16,699 bases of DNA from Desulfurococcales archaeon ex4484_204. GTDB lineage: Archaea; Thermoproteota; Thermoprotei_A; Sulfolobales; NBVN01. The notes under the pieces are model-generated. The model made no database searches. It saw only the letters and a list, made by a program, of their open reading frames with translations, and was not told where the DNA came from. A program made the position numbers and the translations under genes. Positions 6,613 through 13,178 of this stretch are shown piece after piece (the first letter of the stretch is position 1; each line of letters starts with the position of its first letter). The DNA lies in contig NJEF01000004.1 in assembly GCA_002255065.1 (NCBI GenBank), forward strand, positions 1 through 16,699, read 5' to 3'.

Positions 6613-6846
6613 TACCGAGCTCTATCCATACCCCAGCACCTCCAGCTTTTTAGCACTCGCCCAGAATACTAATTCTAAGAACCCCCTAAACACCTTCCAC
6701 AAATCTGGTTAACACCACCTATCTCCCCTGGGACCTGTTTCCTAAAGGCTTCGAAACCCCTCTACATACCTAGCGTGGACAACCTTGCATACCTTTGCCT
6801 GCTGTATCTTTACGCGAAGCACAATAAGCTCAGCGGGTACATCTAA
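6613..6846 (+). pseudogene. Possible frameshifted gene remnant, family unknown
   Basis: Three plus-strand segments in different frames read as protein-like sequence if joined. They are FLALAQNTNSKNPLNTFHKS (ending at TAA 6710), NLVNTTYLPWDLFPKGFET (ending at TAG 6771) and YIPSVDNLAYLCLLYLYAKH (ending at TAA 6844). The segments abut or overlap, so two single-base indels would restore one chain of about 75 residues. No start codon and no known family were recognised. The alternative is chance open frames in non-coding DNA. Confidence 0.2.
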
Positions 6847-7324
6847 ACACCGAGTTATCAGTGTGCGCATACCTGGTTAAGTCGATGGATAGCTATTTAG
6901 ACCCCGTTAAAAGTTCTTGAACACGTGTAAGGCCTCCCTGCCGTTTAGTGCAGCGGCCGGCGGGCTTAGGGAACTTAAAATTCGTGTGCCTTTTGAATAG
7001 CTGGAGCCATCACCACGCAATTTATAGGGACTCCTTAACGCTCACAAATGATGTTGCTCTACATCCTTCCTAAGTGCTCTAAAGAAGTAGTACCTTGCTA
7101 GCGAGCTTCAATGATTAAGGGAGGGCTTCATTGATGTTAGTAGGTTGGGTGGTAAGAACCAGTCACTAATACCTGGGTAATGTGTTGAAGGCTGTGTTAG
7201 GTGTGGGGGATTAGCCAGCGAGATGTGGGCGTTAATCCTTTGTTGATCTCGTTAGCAGTAAATACTCCTACCAGTCCTTAGTTAAGGGGTCTCTTGGGAT
7301 GACGAAACGCTTAAGGAATTAGCC

Positions 7325-7720
7325 ATGGGTTTCTCACTCCTGATCTTGATGGCCACTGCAGCATCTAGGTACTACGGGTACAACAACGTGTCGCCAGTAA
7401 GGTTTAGGAGTACTGAGGATAGGTACGAGTTCGTGAACACCTCAACAGGTGAGGTGGTTGCGTGGCTGGATAAGGGGGTTGACTTCGGCCACGAAGACGT
7501 GTTCGTGGCGGAGGCCTTCAGGGACGGAGGTAACATCACGGTAATCATAATGTACGGGCTTGAGTGGAGGGGTACGTGGGCGTCACCAATACACCTAAAA
7601 CACCTAGTTGTGAGCGGGGCCATCAACGACATGGCGAGCGGGGTCTACATATACCGCTGGATCGATGAGGACGGTGACTCAATACCCACACCGGGCGAGG
7701 TGGAGCAGGTATACCCGTAA
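7325..7720 (+). CDS. Small exported-looking hypothetical protein with an EF-hand-like loop
   Basis: The first ATG after an in-frame TAA (7283-7285) gives 131 residues. The N-terminus (about 2-13, GFSLLILMATAA) is hydrophobic without a preceding basic residue, so it is a weak signal peptide or anchor. The body is beta-rich with many aromatic and acidic residues. Near the end, Asp114-x-Asp116-x-Asp118-x-x-x-x-x-x-Glu125 has the spacing of a 12-residue calcium-binding EF-hand loop (DEDGDSIPTPGE). This resembles the single loops found at the end of archaeal and bacterial surface proteins. No family is recognised. It converges with the broken HTH regulator gene and has hairpins after its stop. Codon use matches the host, and it looks like a real gene. 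Confidence 0.6.
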   Translation: MGFSLLILMATAASRYYGYNNVSPVRFRSTEDRYEFVNTSTGEVVAWLDKGVDFGHEDVFVAEAFRDGGNITVIIMYGLEWRGTWASPIHLKHLVVSGAINDMASGVYIYRWIDEDGDSIPTPGEVEQVYP

Positions 7721-7750
7721 ACACCTCTTTTAAGTCAGCTACCAGTTAAA

Positions 7751-7790
7751 GGGATTCCTTAATGGATCCCGCCCCCTACTTAACCGGGGC
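7751..7790. terminator. Two tandem hairpins between convergent genes
   Basis: GGGATTCC-TTAAT-GGATCCC (7751-7770) forms a 7-bp stem with one bulged T. It is followed directly by GCCCC-(10 nt)-GGGGC (7771-7790). They lie 31 nt after the stop at 7720 and before the 3' end of the minus-strand HTH gene, which fits a role in 3'-end formation for either strand. Confidence 0.4.
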
Positions 7791-7810
7791 TGTGCAGGCC
7801 TTGTCTAGGC

Positions 7811-8290
7811 TTACTGCTCAGCCTGCCCACCTGACAGTATGGTGAGGGCCTCCCTCAGCTTACTCCTCACCTCCTCCCTGGCCTTAAGGGCCTCCACCTC
7901 TGCTTCGAGCTCCCTAACCCTTACCTTCAGCTCGTCCCTCTCCTTAACGGCCTTGCTGAGCTCGTCCCTGAACCTACCGATATCCCCTACGGTGCTGAAG
8001 GCCGTAGCTAGTGGGTCTACCTCACCCCTCCTAAGCATTTCGTAGGTCCCCCAGACGAGCCTTCACGCCTCAGCCCTCCCGCCTAGGTGGTTCCTAGTGA
8101 TTACTTCAGACCTACCTAGCTCCTCAGCTATCCTGCTCACCGGGACCCTGGCCCTCTCCCTAGCTAGGGCGCCTGCGGCAATAGCTAGTGAGTCGACATG
8201 TAAGCCTGTCCCCAGGCCTCCTAACCCTCTCAATAACGCCCCTCTAAGCAGGGTGCCTATGAGGAGGTAGGTCTCGAGCTTGTGGATCTC
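7811..8290 (-). pseudogene. HTH transcriptional regulator with coiled-coil tail, interrupted by TGA
   Basis: One continuous minus-strand frame encodes a crenarchaeal regulator-like protein. It has an N-terminal helical part (KLETYLLIGTLLRGALL, then HVDSLAIAAGALARERARV), a helix-turn-helix (VSRIAEELGRSEVITRNHL), the segment GRAEA-stop-RLVWGTYEMLRRGEVD, and a coiled coil of about 50 residues rich in Glu, Lys, Arg and Leu. The stop is a TGA at 8063-8065 exactly where related proteins usually have Gly (EAGRLV), so one G-to-T change from GGA explains it. Upstream, the frame meets TAG at 8291-8293, with no ATG or GTG start before the conserved part. The gene therefore looks broken twice. The 75-residue distal ORF from 8038 (coiled coil only) might still be made. 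A sequencing error is the alternative. Family recognition is from memory. Confidence 0.7.
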
Positions 8291-8422
8291 CTACCTACCA
8301 ATCGGTTTAAGGGGGTACCTCAGATAACTAGAACCACCACGTGGACTACTCGTTAAGGCATTAAGGGTTAGCTAGTAGTGCTCAGTGCTTATGAAGCCCT
8401 GAACACACAGTACTTGGCGTCC

Positions 8423-8809
8423 AGCTTGGGTAAGGAGGTGGTTCAGACGGGTAGGGCCCCTAAGCCCGTAGGCCTGTATAGCCAGGCGGTCCTCGCTGGT
8501 GGGTGGCTCTTCATATCGGGCCAGATACCCATAGACCCGGCGACCGGCGAGCTTGTTAAGGGGTCCTTCAAGGATAGGGTGAGGAGGGTTCTCGAGAATG
8601 TTAAGGCCGTAGTTGAGGCTGCCGGCGGCTCCCTCGACGACGTAGTTAAGGTCACGGTGTACCTGAGCGATATAGGTAGGTACGGGGAGTTCAACGAGGT
8701 GTACAGCGAGTACTTCAAGGGGGCTAGGCCGGCGAGGGCCGTTGTCGGTGCTGAGGTACCTAAGGGTGCTGAGGTGGAGGTCGAGGCCGTAGCCTACATA
8801 GGGGGTTAA
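8423..8809 (+). CDS. ridA: RidA family 2-iminobutanoate/2-iminopropanoate deaminase
   Basis: RidA hydrolyses reactive imines or enamines released by pyridoxal-phosphate enzymes such as threonine dehydratase. The protein shows the family blocks KEVVQTGRAPKPVGLYSQAV, FISGQIPIDPATGEL, VKVTVYLSDI and, at the C-terminal side, ARPARAVVGAEVPKGAEVEV with the conserved substrate-binding Arg. The frame is open from a GTG at 8378. A TTG at 8423 gives 128 residues, which matches the usual length and starts just before KEVVQTG. A TATA-like GCTTATGAA (8387-8395) sits about 32 nt before that TTG and inside the would-be extension, so I prefer the shorter form. The M20 gene follows by 42 nt on the same strand. 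The assignment is firm and only the start is uncertain. Confidence 0.92.
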   Translation, partial: SLGKEVVQTGRAPKPVGLYSQAVLAGGWLFISGQIPIDPATGELVKGSFKDRVRRVLENVKAVVEAAGGSLDDVVKVTVYLSDIGRYGEFNEVYSEYFKGARPARAVVGAEVPKGAEVEVEAVAYIGG

Positions 8810-8813
8810 CGCG

Positions 8814-8820
8814 TTTTTAA
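8814..8820 (+). promoter_or_regulatory. TATA-like element before the M20 gene
   Basis: TTTTTAA follows the RidA stop and is centred about 35 nt before the ATG at 8852. It would start transcription about 8 nt before the ATG. It may give the M20 gene its own promoter besides readthrough from ridA. A GCCCTA/TAGGGC inverted repeat (8821-8845) lies between the two. Confidence 0.4.
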
Positions 8821-8851
8821 GCCCTAACCTAAACCCTACCTAGGGCTGTTC

Positions 8852-10021
8852 ATGGACGTGGTTAAGCTCCTCCAGGAAATGATCCGCGTACCTAGCCCCT
8901 CAGGTAGGGAGGGGGAGCTAGCTAGGTATGTTAGGGACGCCTTAGGTGGTGTAGGGATTGATAAAGCCTGGATCGATGGCTTAGGTAACGTGGTGGCCTC
9001 CGTTAAGGGTGGTGGGCTGGGCTCCGTGGTTCTTGAGGGCCACCTAGACACCGTTGACGTTGGCGACCTAGGTAGCTGGGGTGTCGAGCCCTTCTCGGGC
9101 GTGGTTGTTGGGGGTAGGGTCTACGGGAGGGGTGCCGCCGATATGAAGGGCTCCATAGCTGCCCAGGTAGCCTCCCTTGAGGGCCTAGACCCCCTAGATA
9201 TCGACCTGTACCTAGTCTACACCGTTCATGAGGAGACGGCTGAGGGGGTCGCCTTTAGCTACGCCCTCAACGAGTCATTAGGGGGTTTAAGGCCGGGGGC
9301 GGTGGTGATCGGGGAGGCTACATCCCTAAACCTAGGTGTTGGGCATAGGGGGAGGGCAGTTGTTAGGGTTGAAATCCTAGGTAGGTCGGCGCACGCTAGC
9401 ATGCCCTCGGAGGGTGTTAACGCCCTATACGGGCTCTCCGAGCTCATATCTAGGCTTAAGGGGGTTAAGCTACGTGAGCACCCGGTACTAGGTGGCGAGA
9501 CAGCGGTTGCTACCGTTGCTGACTGCAGCCCTAAGGTCGTCCCCCAAATACCTGATAAGTGCGCTGCATACGTTGACTACAGGGTCGTGTTGGGGACTAC
9601 TGAGGCCGACGTCACCAACACTTTAAGGGGTCTGTGTAGGGAGGTGGTGAAGGCCGGGCACGCACTAGAGTGCGAGGTGCGCATCAATGAGGAGGTCCTT
9701 AAGTGCTGGACGGGTAGGGAGGTCCGTGCCCACGAGTTCTTCCCCCCGTGGCTATCCGTGAACGAGGAGGTGGTTGGGGGGTGCCTTAAAGCCCTATCCT
9801 CAGTGAACCCCTCAGTGAGGACCTACGTGTGGAGGTTCAGCACCGACGGGGTCTTTAGCGCTGGCACAGCTGGCTACCTAACCCTGGGCTTCGGCCCCGC
9901 TGACGAGGTGATGGCCCATAAGCCCAACGAGTACGTTGAGGTTAAGCAGCTGGTAAGGGCTGTTAAGGGGTACAGGTTGCTGTTAAGGGCTTTAGAGACC
10001 TATACCGCAAAAAGAAGGTAG
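8852..10021 (+). CDS. M20 family metallopeptidase/deacylase (YgeY/DapE/LysK type)
   Basis: This 389-residue di-zinc hydrolase carries the M20 landmarks: His64 and Asp66 in EGHLDTVDV, Asp97 in GRGAADMKG, the catalytic Glu127 with Glu128 in HEET, Glu155 in GEAT, His181 of the dimerisation domain and a late His in VMAHKPNE. The blocks VPQIPDKCAAYVDYR and FSTDGVFSAGTAGYLTLGFG resemble the YgeY-type subfamily more than the shorter (about 350-residue) LysK. LysK releases lysine or ornithine from LysW in the pathway encoded across the intergenic gap, so a role in that pathway is possible but not shown. The start is the ATG at 8852, which fits the family N-terminus. The stop is 8 nt from the end of a small convergent gene. 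Family certain, substrate open. Confidence 0.88.
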   Translation: MDVVKLLQEMIRVPSPSGREGELARYVRDALGGVGIDKAWIDGLGNVVASVKGGGLGSVVLEGHLDTVDVGDLGSWGVEPFSGVVVGGRVYGRGAADMKGSIAAQVASLEGLDPLDIDLYLVYTVHEETAEGVAFSYALNESLGGLRPGAVVIGEATSLNLGVGHRGRAVVRVEILGRSAHASMPSEGVNALYGLSELISRLKGVKLREHPVLGGETAVATVADCSPKVVPQIPDKCAAYVDYRVVLGTTEADVTNTLRGLCREVVKAGHALECEVRINEEVLKCWTGREVRAHEFFPPWLSVNEEVVGGCLKALSSVNPSVRTYVWRFSTDGVFSAGTAGYLTLGFGPADEVMAHKPNEYVEVKQLVRAVKGYRLLLRALETYTAKRR

Positions 10022-10029
10022 GTTAGGCC

Positions 10030-10137
10030 CTACCTCATTAACGTGACCTTCAGCAAAACTATTATGAGGACCAGGGCTCCCCATAGGGCTATAGCTATGG
10101 TGTTGGGGTTACACCTTATAGCCCTCATACCCGGCAC
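10030..10137 (-). CDS. 35-residue single-helix membrane protein
   Basis: A GTG at 10135-10137 opens a 35-codon frame ending in TAG; an internal ATG at codon 4 is an alternative start. The chain has a short basic N-terminal part (MRAIRCNPNT) and one transmembrane helix of about 20 residues (IAIALWGALVLIIVLLKV). A strong TATA-like box lies 26-33 nt before the GTG, the distance expected for a leaderless archaeal transcript, which is the best evidence that it is expressed. The arrangement of Gly/Pro before a single C-terminal helix is faintly like the tail of Sec61-beta/SecG, but the cytosolic part is too short to claim this. It could also be a small subunit of a membrane complex. It converges with the M20 gene. 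Confidence 0.5.
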   Translation of the reverse strand: MPGMRAIRCNPNTIAIALWGALVLIIVLLKVTLMR

Positions 10138-10162
10138 ACTTATCCCACTAACCTATCCGGGC

Positions 10163-10170
10163 TTATAAAA
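10163..10170 (-). promoter_or_regulatory. TATA box for the small membrane protein
   Basis: The minus strand reads TTTTATAA here, 26 to 33 nt before the GTG at 10137, ideal for a leaderless start. The surrounding DNA up to 10358 contains other AT-rich elements, including CTATAAATAC on the minus strand at about 10283-10292 and the palindrome TTAAGTACTTAA at 10270-10281. Confidence 0.6.
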
Positions 10171-10358
10171 TGTACGTTACATACCCTAATACAGGCGTTG
10201 AGGTTAAAGTTTTTAAACCGATGCAATACCTTCACCCACCCCTAGGTCGTGGTGGCGCTGGCCTCAATATTAAGTACTTAAAGTATTTATAGAACTTACA
10301 GCGACCGCTTGGGGGTGATTATTAATAACACATAGGTTGCCGCCGGGTTAGGGCTCCC

Positions 10359-11405
10359 TCATGTACCTCGGAGGCCTAGCCTCCTAGCTAGCCTCTCCCT
10401 AACCTCCCTACCAACTTCTTCAGTGCCTGCACTACCCCCTACATCCGGGGTTAACACCCTGCCCTCCTCAACAACCCCCCTAACCACGTCCCTTAGAGTG
10501 GTTGAAGCGTTGAGGAGGGCTTCATCCCCCCTCAACCCCCCTAGGTACTCCATCATTAGGGCAGCAGCCTCGATCTCCCCTATAGGGTTAGCAACCCCCT
10601 TACCAGCTATGTCCGGGGCGCTTCCATGAACTGGCTCGAACACCGCTACCCCATCACCTACCTGCGCTGACCCGCACAGCCCTAAGCTACCTACTAGGCC
10701 TGCAGCTAGGTCGCTCAGTATGTCCCCGTAGAGGTTCGGGGTTACTACTACCTGAAATACCTGGGGGTTCCTAACCATGTTGTAGGCGGCTGCATCAACG
10801 AATACCTCGTTAACCTCTACGTTAGGGTACTCCCTAGCCACCTCATGGAACACCTCCCTAAACAGCCCGTCGCTCTCCTTAAGTATATTAGCCTTATGGA
10901 CCGCAGCAACCCTCCTGAACCCCCTGCTTACAGCGTAGTTGAACGCGAACCTAACAACCCTCTCGCACCCAGCCTTAGTAGCTACCTTCACTGAGAAGGC
11001 TAGGTCCCTGAACCTACCCTCAACACCTGAGTAGAGGCCCTCGGTGTTCTCCCTCACTATGACGAAGTTGAATTCCTTAAGCGAGACACCCCTGTAGCTC
11101 CTGAATGGCCTTACGTTAGCGTACAGCCCTAGGGCCTGCCTAATCAACACGTTAACGCTCCTGTAGGTCCCCGGGCCCGGGGGAGTCGTTAGCGGGCCCT
11201 TAATAACGGCGTCGAGGGACCTAATGAGGTCTAGGGCCCCCTCCTCAATAAGCTTACCCGTCCTCCTAAAGTAGTTGAGGCCTGCACCGATCTCCACGAA
11301 CTCGGTGTCAGGCATGGCCACCCTTAAGACAGCTAAGGCCTCCCTAACAACCTCGGGCCCTACCCCATCCCCCTCTATAACCCCTATCCTGTACCTCCTC
11401 CCCAT
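10359..11405 (-). CDS. NAD-type isocitrate/homoisocitrate dehydrogenase
   Basis: This 348-residue beta-decarboxylating dehydrogenase belongs to the isocitrate/isopropylmalate/homoisocitrate family. It shows the N-terminal GDGVGPEV, the substrate loop YRSVNVLIRQ (Ser83, Asn85, Arg89) with YANVRP after it, RENTEGLYSGVEG, Lys171, NLYGDILSDLAAGLVGSLG with the metal-binding aspartates, and HGSAPDIAGKGVANP. The Asp-Ile after HGSAP is characteristic of NAD-dependent enzymes. The SxNxxxR motif is the one that reads the gamma-carboxylate of isocitrate in isocitrate dehydrogenases; isopropylmalate enzymes lack it. It is the last gene of the operon, overlaps LeuD by 22 nt and starts with ATG. Its product would be 2-oxoglutarate (from isocitrate) or 2-oxoadipate (from homoisocitrate). 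The first residue pattern and the neighbours do not decide between them. Confidence 0.85.
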   Translation of the reverse strand: MGRRYRIGVIEGDGVGPEVVREALAVLRVAMPDTEFVEIGAGLNYFRRTGKLIEEGALDLIRSLDAVIKGPLTTPPGPGTYRSVNVLIRQALGLYANVRPFRSYRGVSLKEFNFVIVRENTEGLYSGVEGRFRDLAFSVKVATKAGCERVVRFAFNYAVSRGFRRVAAVHKANILKESDGLFREVFHEVAREYPNVEVNEVFVDAAAYNMVRNPQVFQVVVTPNLYGDILSDLAAGLVGSLGLCGSAQVGDGVAVFEPVHGSAPDIAGKGVANPIGEIEAAALMMEYLGGLRGDEALLNASTTLRDVVRGVVEEGRVLTPDVGGSAGTEEVGREVRERLARRLGLRGT

Positions 11406-11914
11406 GGGAGGTCACCGTGCCTCCTCACGTACTCAATGATGCCTCCCTCCCTAACGATCTCGAGGATCTCCCTGGGGTACCCCCTGAAGGCCTCCTCAAA
11501 GCCCTTGGTTAGGTTCCTCACAACGCCTCCCTCAAGGTCCACCTCGATTAGGTCCCCATCGGCCGTGATGCCGGGCAGCTCCCTAACCTCAACTACCGGC
11601 AGCCCTATGTTTATGGAGTTCCTGTAGAATATCCTTGCGAAAGACCTAGCTATCACGGCACCGACCCCCGCCAGCTTAATGAGCCTGGGGGCGTGCTCCC
11701 TGCTGGACCCACACCCGAAGTTCCTCCCAGCAACGATTACGTCCCCGGGCCTAACCTCCCTGTAGAACCCGGGCCTAACCTCAGCTAGCAGGTAGGGGAG
11801 CATCTCCTCAAGGCTGTGTATAGCCTTAAACTTGTACTTACCCGATATTATGTGGTCCGTGCTCACGTTGTCCCCGAGCTTCCAGGCCCTACCCCTAACC
11901 AGCAAGTAGATCAC
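11384..11914 (-). CDS. LeuD-type small subunit of (homo)aconitase/isopropylmalate isomerase
   Basis: This 176-residue small subunit forms the swivelling domain that completes the active site of the LeuC-type partner. Visible blocks are WKLGDNVSTDHIISG, AGRNFGCGSSREHAPRLIK and ARSFARIFYRNSINIGLP, all diagnostic of the family. The loop that sets substrate choice in LeuD proteins (usually of the YLxT or YLRT/YLVY kind) reads YKFK here (GKYKFKAI), so the substrate cannot be read from known codes. The frame opens with GTG one base after the LeuC stop. A TTG three codons on has GAGGTG 6 nt before it and fits the family start, so the true N-terminus may be there. Its C-terminus overlaps the dehydrogenase gene. 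Confidence 0.88.
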   Translation of the reverse strand: MIYLLVRGRAWKLGDNVSTDHIISGKYKFKAIHSLEEMLPYLLAEVRPGFYREVRPGDVIVAGRNFGCGSSREHAPRLIKLAGVGAVIARSFARIFYRNSINIGLPVVEVRELPGITADGDLIEVDLEGGVVRNLTKGFEEAFRGYPREILEIVREGGIIEYVRRHGDLPWGGGTG

Positions 11915-11915
11915 C

Positions 11916-13178
11916 TCAAGAAAGGTACTTCCTTGGGTCAGCTACCCTGCCCTCAACAGCGCTCGCAGCAGCTGTTGCTGGCGACGCTAGGTAGACCCTG
12001 CTCCCCTCATGGCCCATCCTACCGACGAAGTTCCTGTTGCTGGTAGACACAGCTACCTCACCGCTAGCTAGGAGGCCTAGGTGGGCCCCGATGCATGGGC
12101 CGCAGGTCGAGTGAGCCACTACGCACCCAGCCCTAACCAGCACCTCCACTACCCCATCCCTCAACAACCTAGTGAACACCCTCCTGGAAGCGGGTATCGC
12201 TACGCACCTAACCCCCTCCCTAACCCTCCTACCCCTAAACACCTTAGCGGCTGTGAGGAAGTCCTCGTACCTCCCGTTAGTGCATGAACCTATGAAGACC
12301 TGGTCGACCTCCACACCCACAACCTCGCTTACCGGCACGACGTTGTCCACGCTGGGAGGGGCTGCAACCACGGGCTCGAGCCTACCTAGCTCGAACTCGA
12401 GGGTGTCTACGTACTCAGCCCCCTCATCGGGCACCACCCTCCCCACTCCGTGGAGGCCCACTCCCTCAAACCAGTTGAGGGCAACCTCGTCTGTAGGCAT
12501 TAGAGCTACCTTAGCGCCAGCCTCAACACCCATGTTGCAGATAGTCATCCTGGAGTCCATGGATAGGTGTTTAAGCCCGTCGCCCCAGAACTCCATAGCC
12601 CTATACGTCATCCCGTCAGCCCCCACGGTGCCCACTATGTGTAGTGCTAGGTCCTTACCCATCACGCCTACAGGGAGCTCCCCGGTAACAACGACCTTAA
12701 CCGCCTCGGGAACCCTTAACCACACCTTGCCGAGGGCCATAGCTATCGCCGTGTCGGTGCTGCCAACACCTGTAGCGAACGAGGCTAGGGCGCCTAATGT
12801 CGTCGTGTGGGAGTCGGCGCCTACGACGACGTCTCCCGGCTTAACGAGCCCTAGCTCCGGGATCACCTGGTGGCAGATCCCTTCACCAACATCGATGAGC
12901 CTTACACCGAACTCCTTAGCGAACAACCTCATCTCCCTGTGAACGCTCGCAGCAGCAACCGTTGGCGGCGGCGACGCGTGATCTACTACGAAGACCACCC
13001 TGCCCGGGTCTAGGACCCTGTAGATCTCGGGTGCATCCCTCATCACCTTAATCGCTAGGGGGGCCGTGCCGTCGTGGGCGTACACCAGGTCGGGCTTAGC
13101 AACAACGATTTCCCCGAACTCCACCTGCCTACCTACGTTACGGCTAAGTATCTTCTCGACCATGGTCTGAGGGCGCAC
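11916..13178 (-). CDS. LeuC-type large subunit of (homo)aconitase/isopropylmalate isomerase
   Basis: This 420-residue large subunit carries the [4Fe-4S] cluster that binds the substrate. The cluster ligands are Cys299 (GSCTNGR), Cys359 and Cys362 (STCGPCIGAHLG). Other family blocks are the early DGTAPLAI, DHASPPPT with His67, GADSHTTTLGALASFATGVGS and NRNFVGRMGH. It isomerises a tricarboxylate by dehydration and rehydration: homocitrate to homoisocitrate, citrate to isocitrate, or isopropylmalate. The start GTG overlaps the stop of the synthase gene by one base (TAGTG). An ATG at codon 6 (13161-13163) also fits the usual N-terminus. The pairing with LeuD just downstream and the synthase just upstream shows a dedicated chain-elongation operon. 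Confidence 0.9.
   Translation of the reverse strand: MRPQTMVEKILSRNVGRQVEFGEIVVAKPDLVYAHDGTAPLAIKVMRDAPEIYRVLDPGRVVFVVDHASPPPTVAAASVHREMRLFAKEFGVRLIDVGEGICHQVIPELGLVKPGDVVVGADSHTTTLGALASFATGVGSTDTAIAMALGKVWLRVPEAVKVVVTGELPVGVMGKDLALHIVGTVGADGMTYRAMEFWGDGLKHLSMDSRMTICNMGVEAGAKVALMPTDEVALNWFEGVGLHGVGRVVPDEGAEYVDTLEFELGRLEPVVAAPPSVDNVVPVSEVVGVEVDQVFIGSCTNGRYEDFLTAAKVFRGRRVREGVRCVAIPASRRVFTRLLRDGVVEVLVRAGCVVAHSTCGPCIGAHLGLLASGEVAVSTSNRNFVGRMGHEGSRVYLASPATAAASAVEGRVADPRKYLS

Larger units (their letters stand above)
6522..7324. other. 803-nt region without an intact gene
   Basis: The right-hand start (6522-6600) is AT-rich and probably holds the promoter of the retropepsin-like gene. A 15-nt palindrome at 6593-6607 and a possible frameshifted gene at about 6613-6846 are listed separately. 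Near 6911-6976, AAGTTC and GAACTT could pair and enclose a GC-rich hairpin-prone stretch (6931-6965). A TATA-like TATTTAG lies around 6894-6900, so a small RNA is conceivable but weakly supported. At 7260-7282 there is a degenerate copy of the 5' end of the M23-like gene. No tRNA, CRISPR or insertion sequence was recognised. Confidence 0.45.

Noticed and set aside
6911..6976. Possible tRNA or small RNA (AAGTTC/GAACTT arms around a GC-rich core)
   Set aside because: No T-loop, anticodon arm or box C/D elements could be placed; pairing in the core is imperfect, so it is only mentioned under the intergenic region.
8063..8065. TGA decoded as glycine or selenocysteine in the HTH gene
   Set aside because: TGA terminates other intact genes in the window, no recoding structure was evident, and the gene has a second defect (no start, upstream TAG), so loss of function is simpler.
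8378..8422. 15-residue N-terminal extension of RidA from the upstream GTG
   Set aside because: The RidA family normally begins just before KEVVQTG, a TATA-like element lies inside the extension, and the extension has no family counterpart.
12172..12942. 256-codon plus-strand open frame opposite the LeuC gene
   Set aside because: It is an antisense shadow of LeuC, Ser/Thr/Pro-rich and without any recognisable domain; the LeuC reading has all cluster cysteines.
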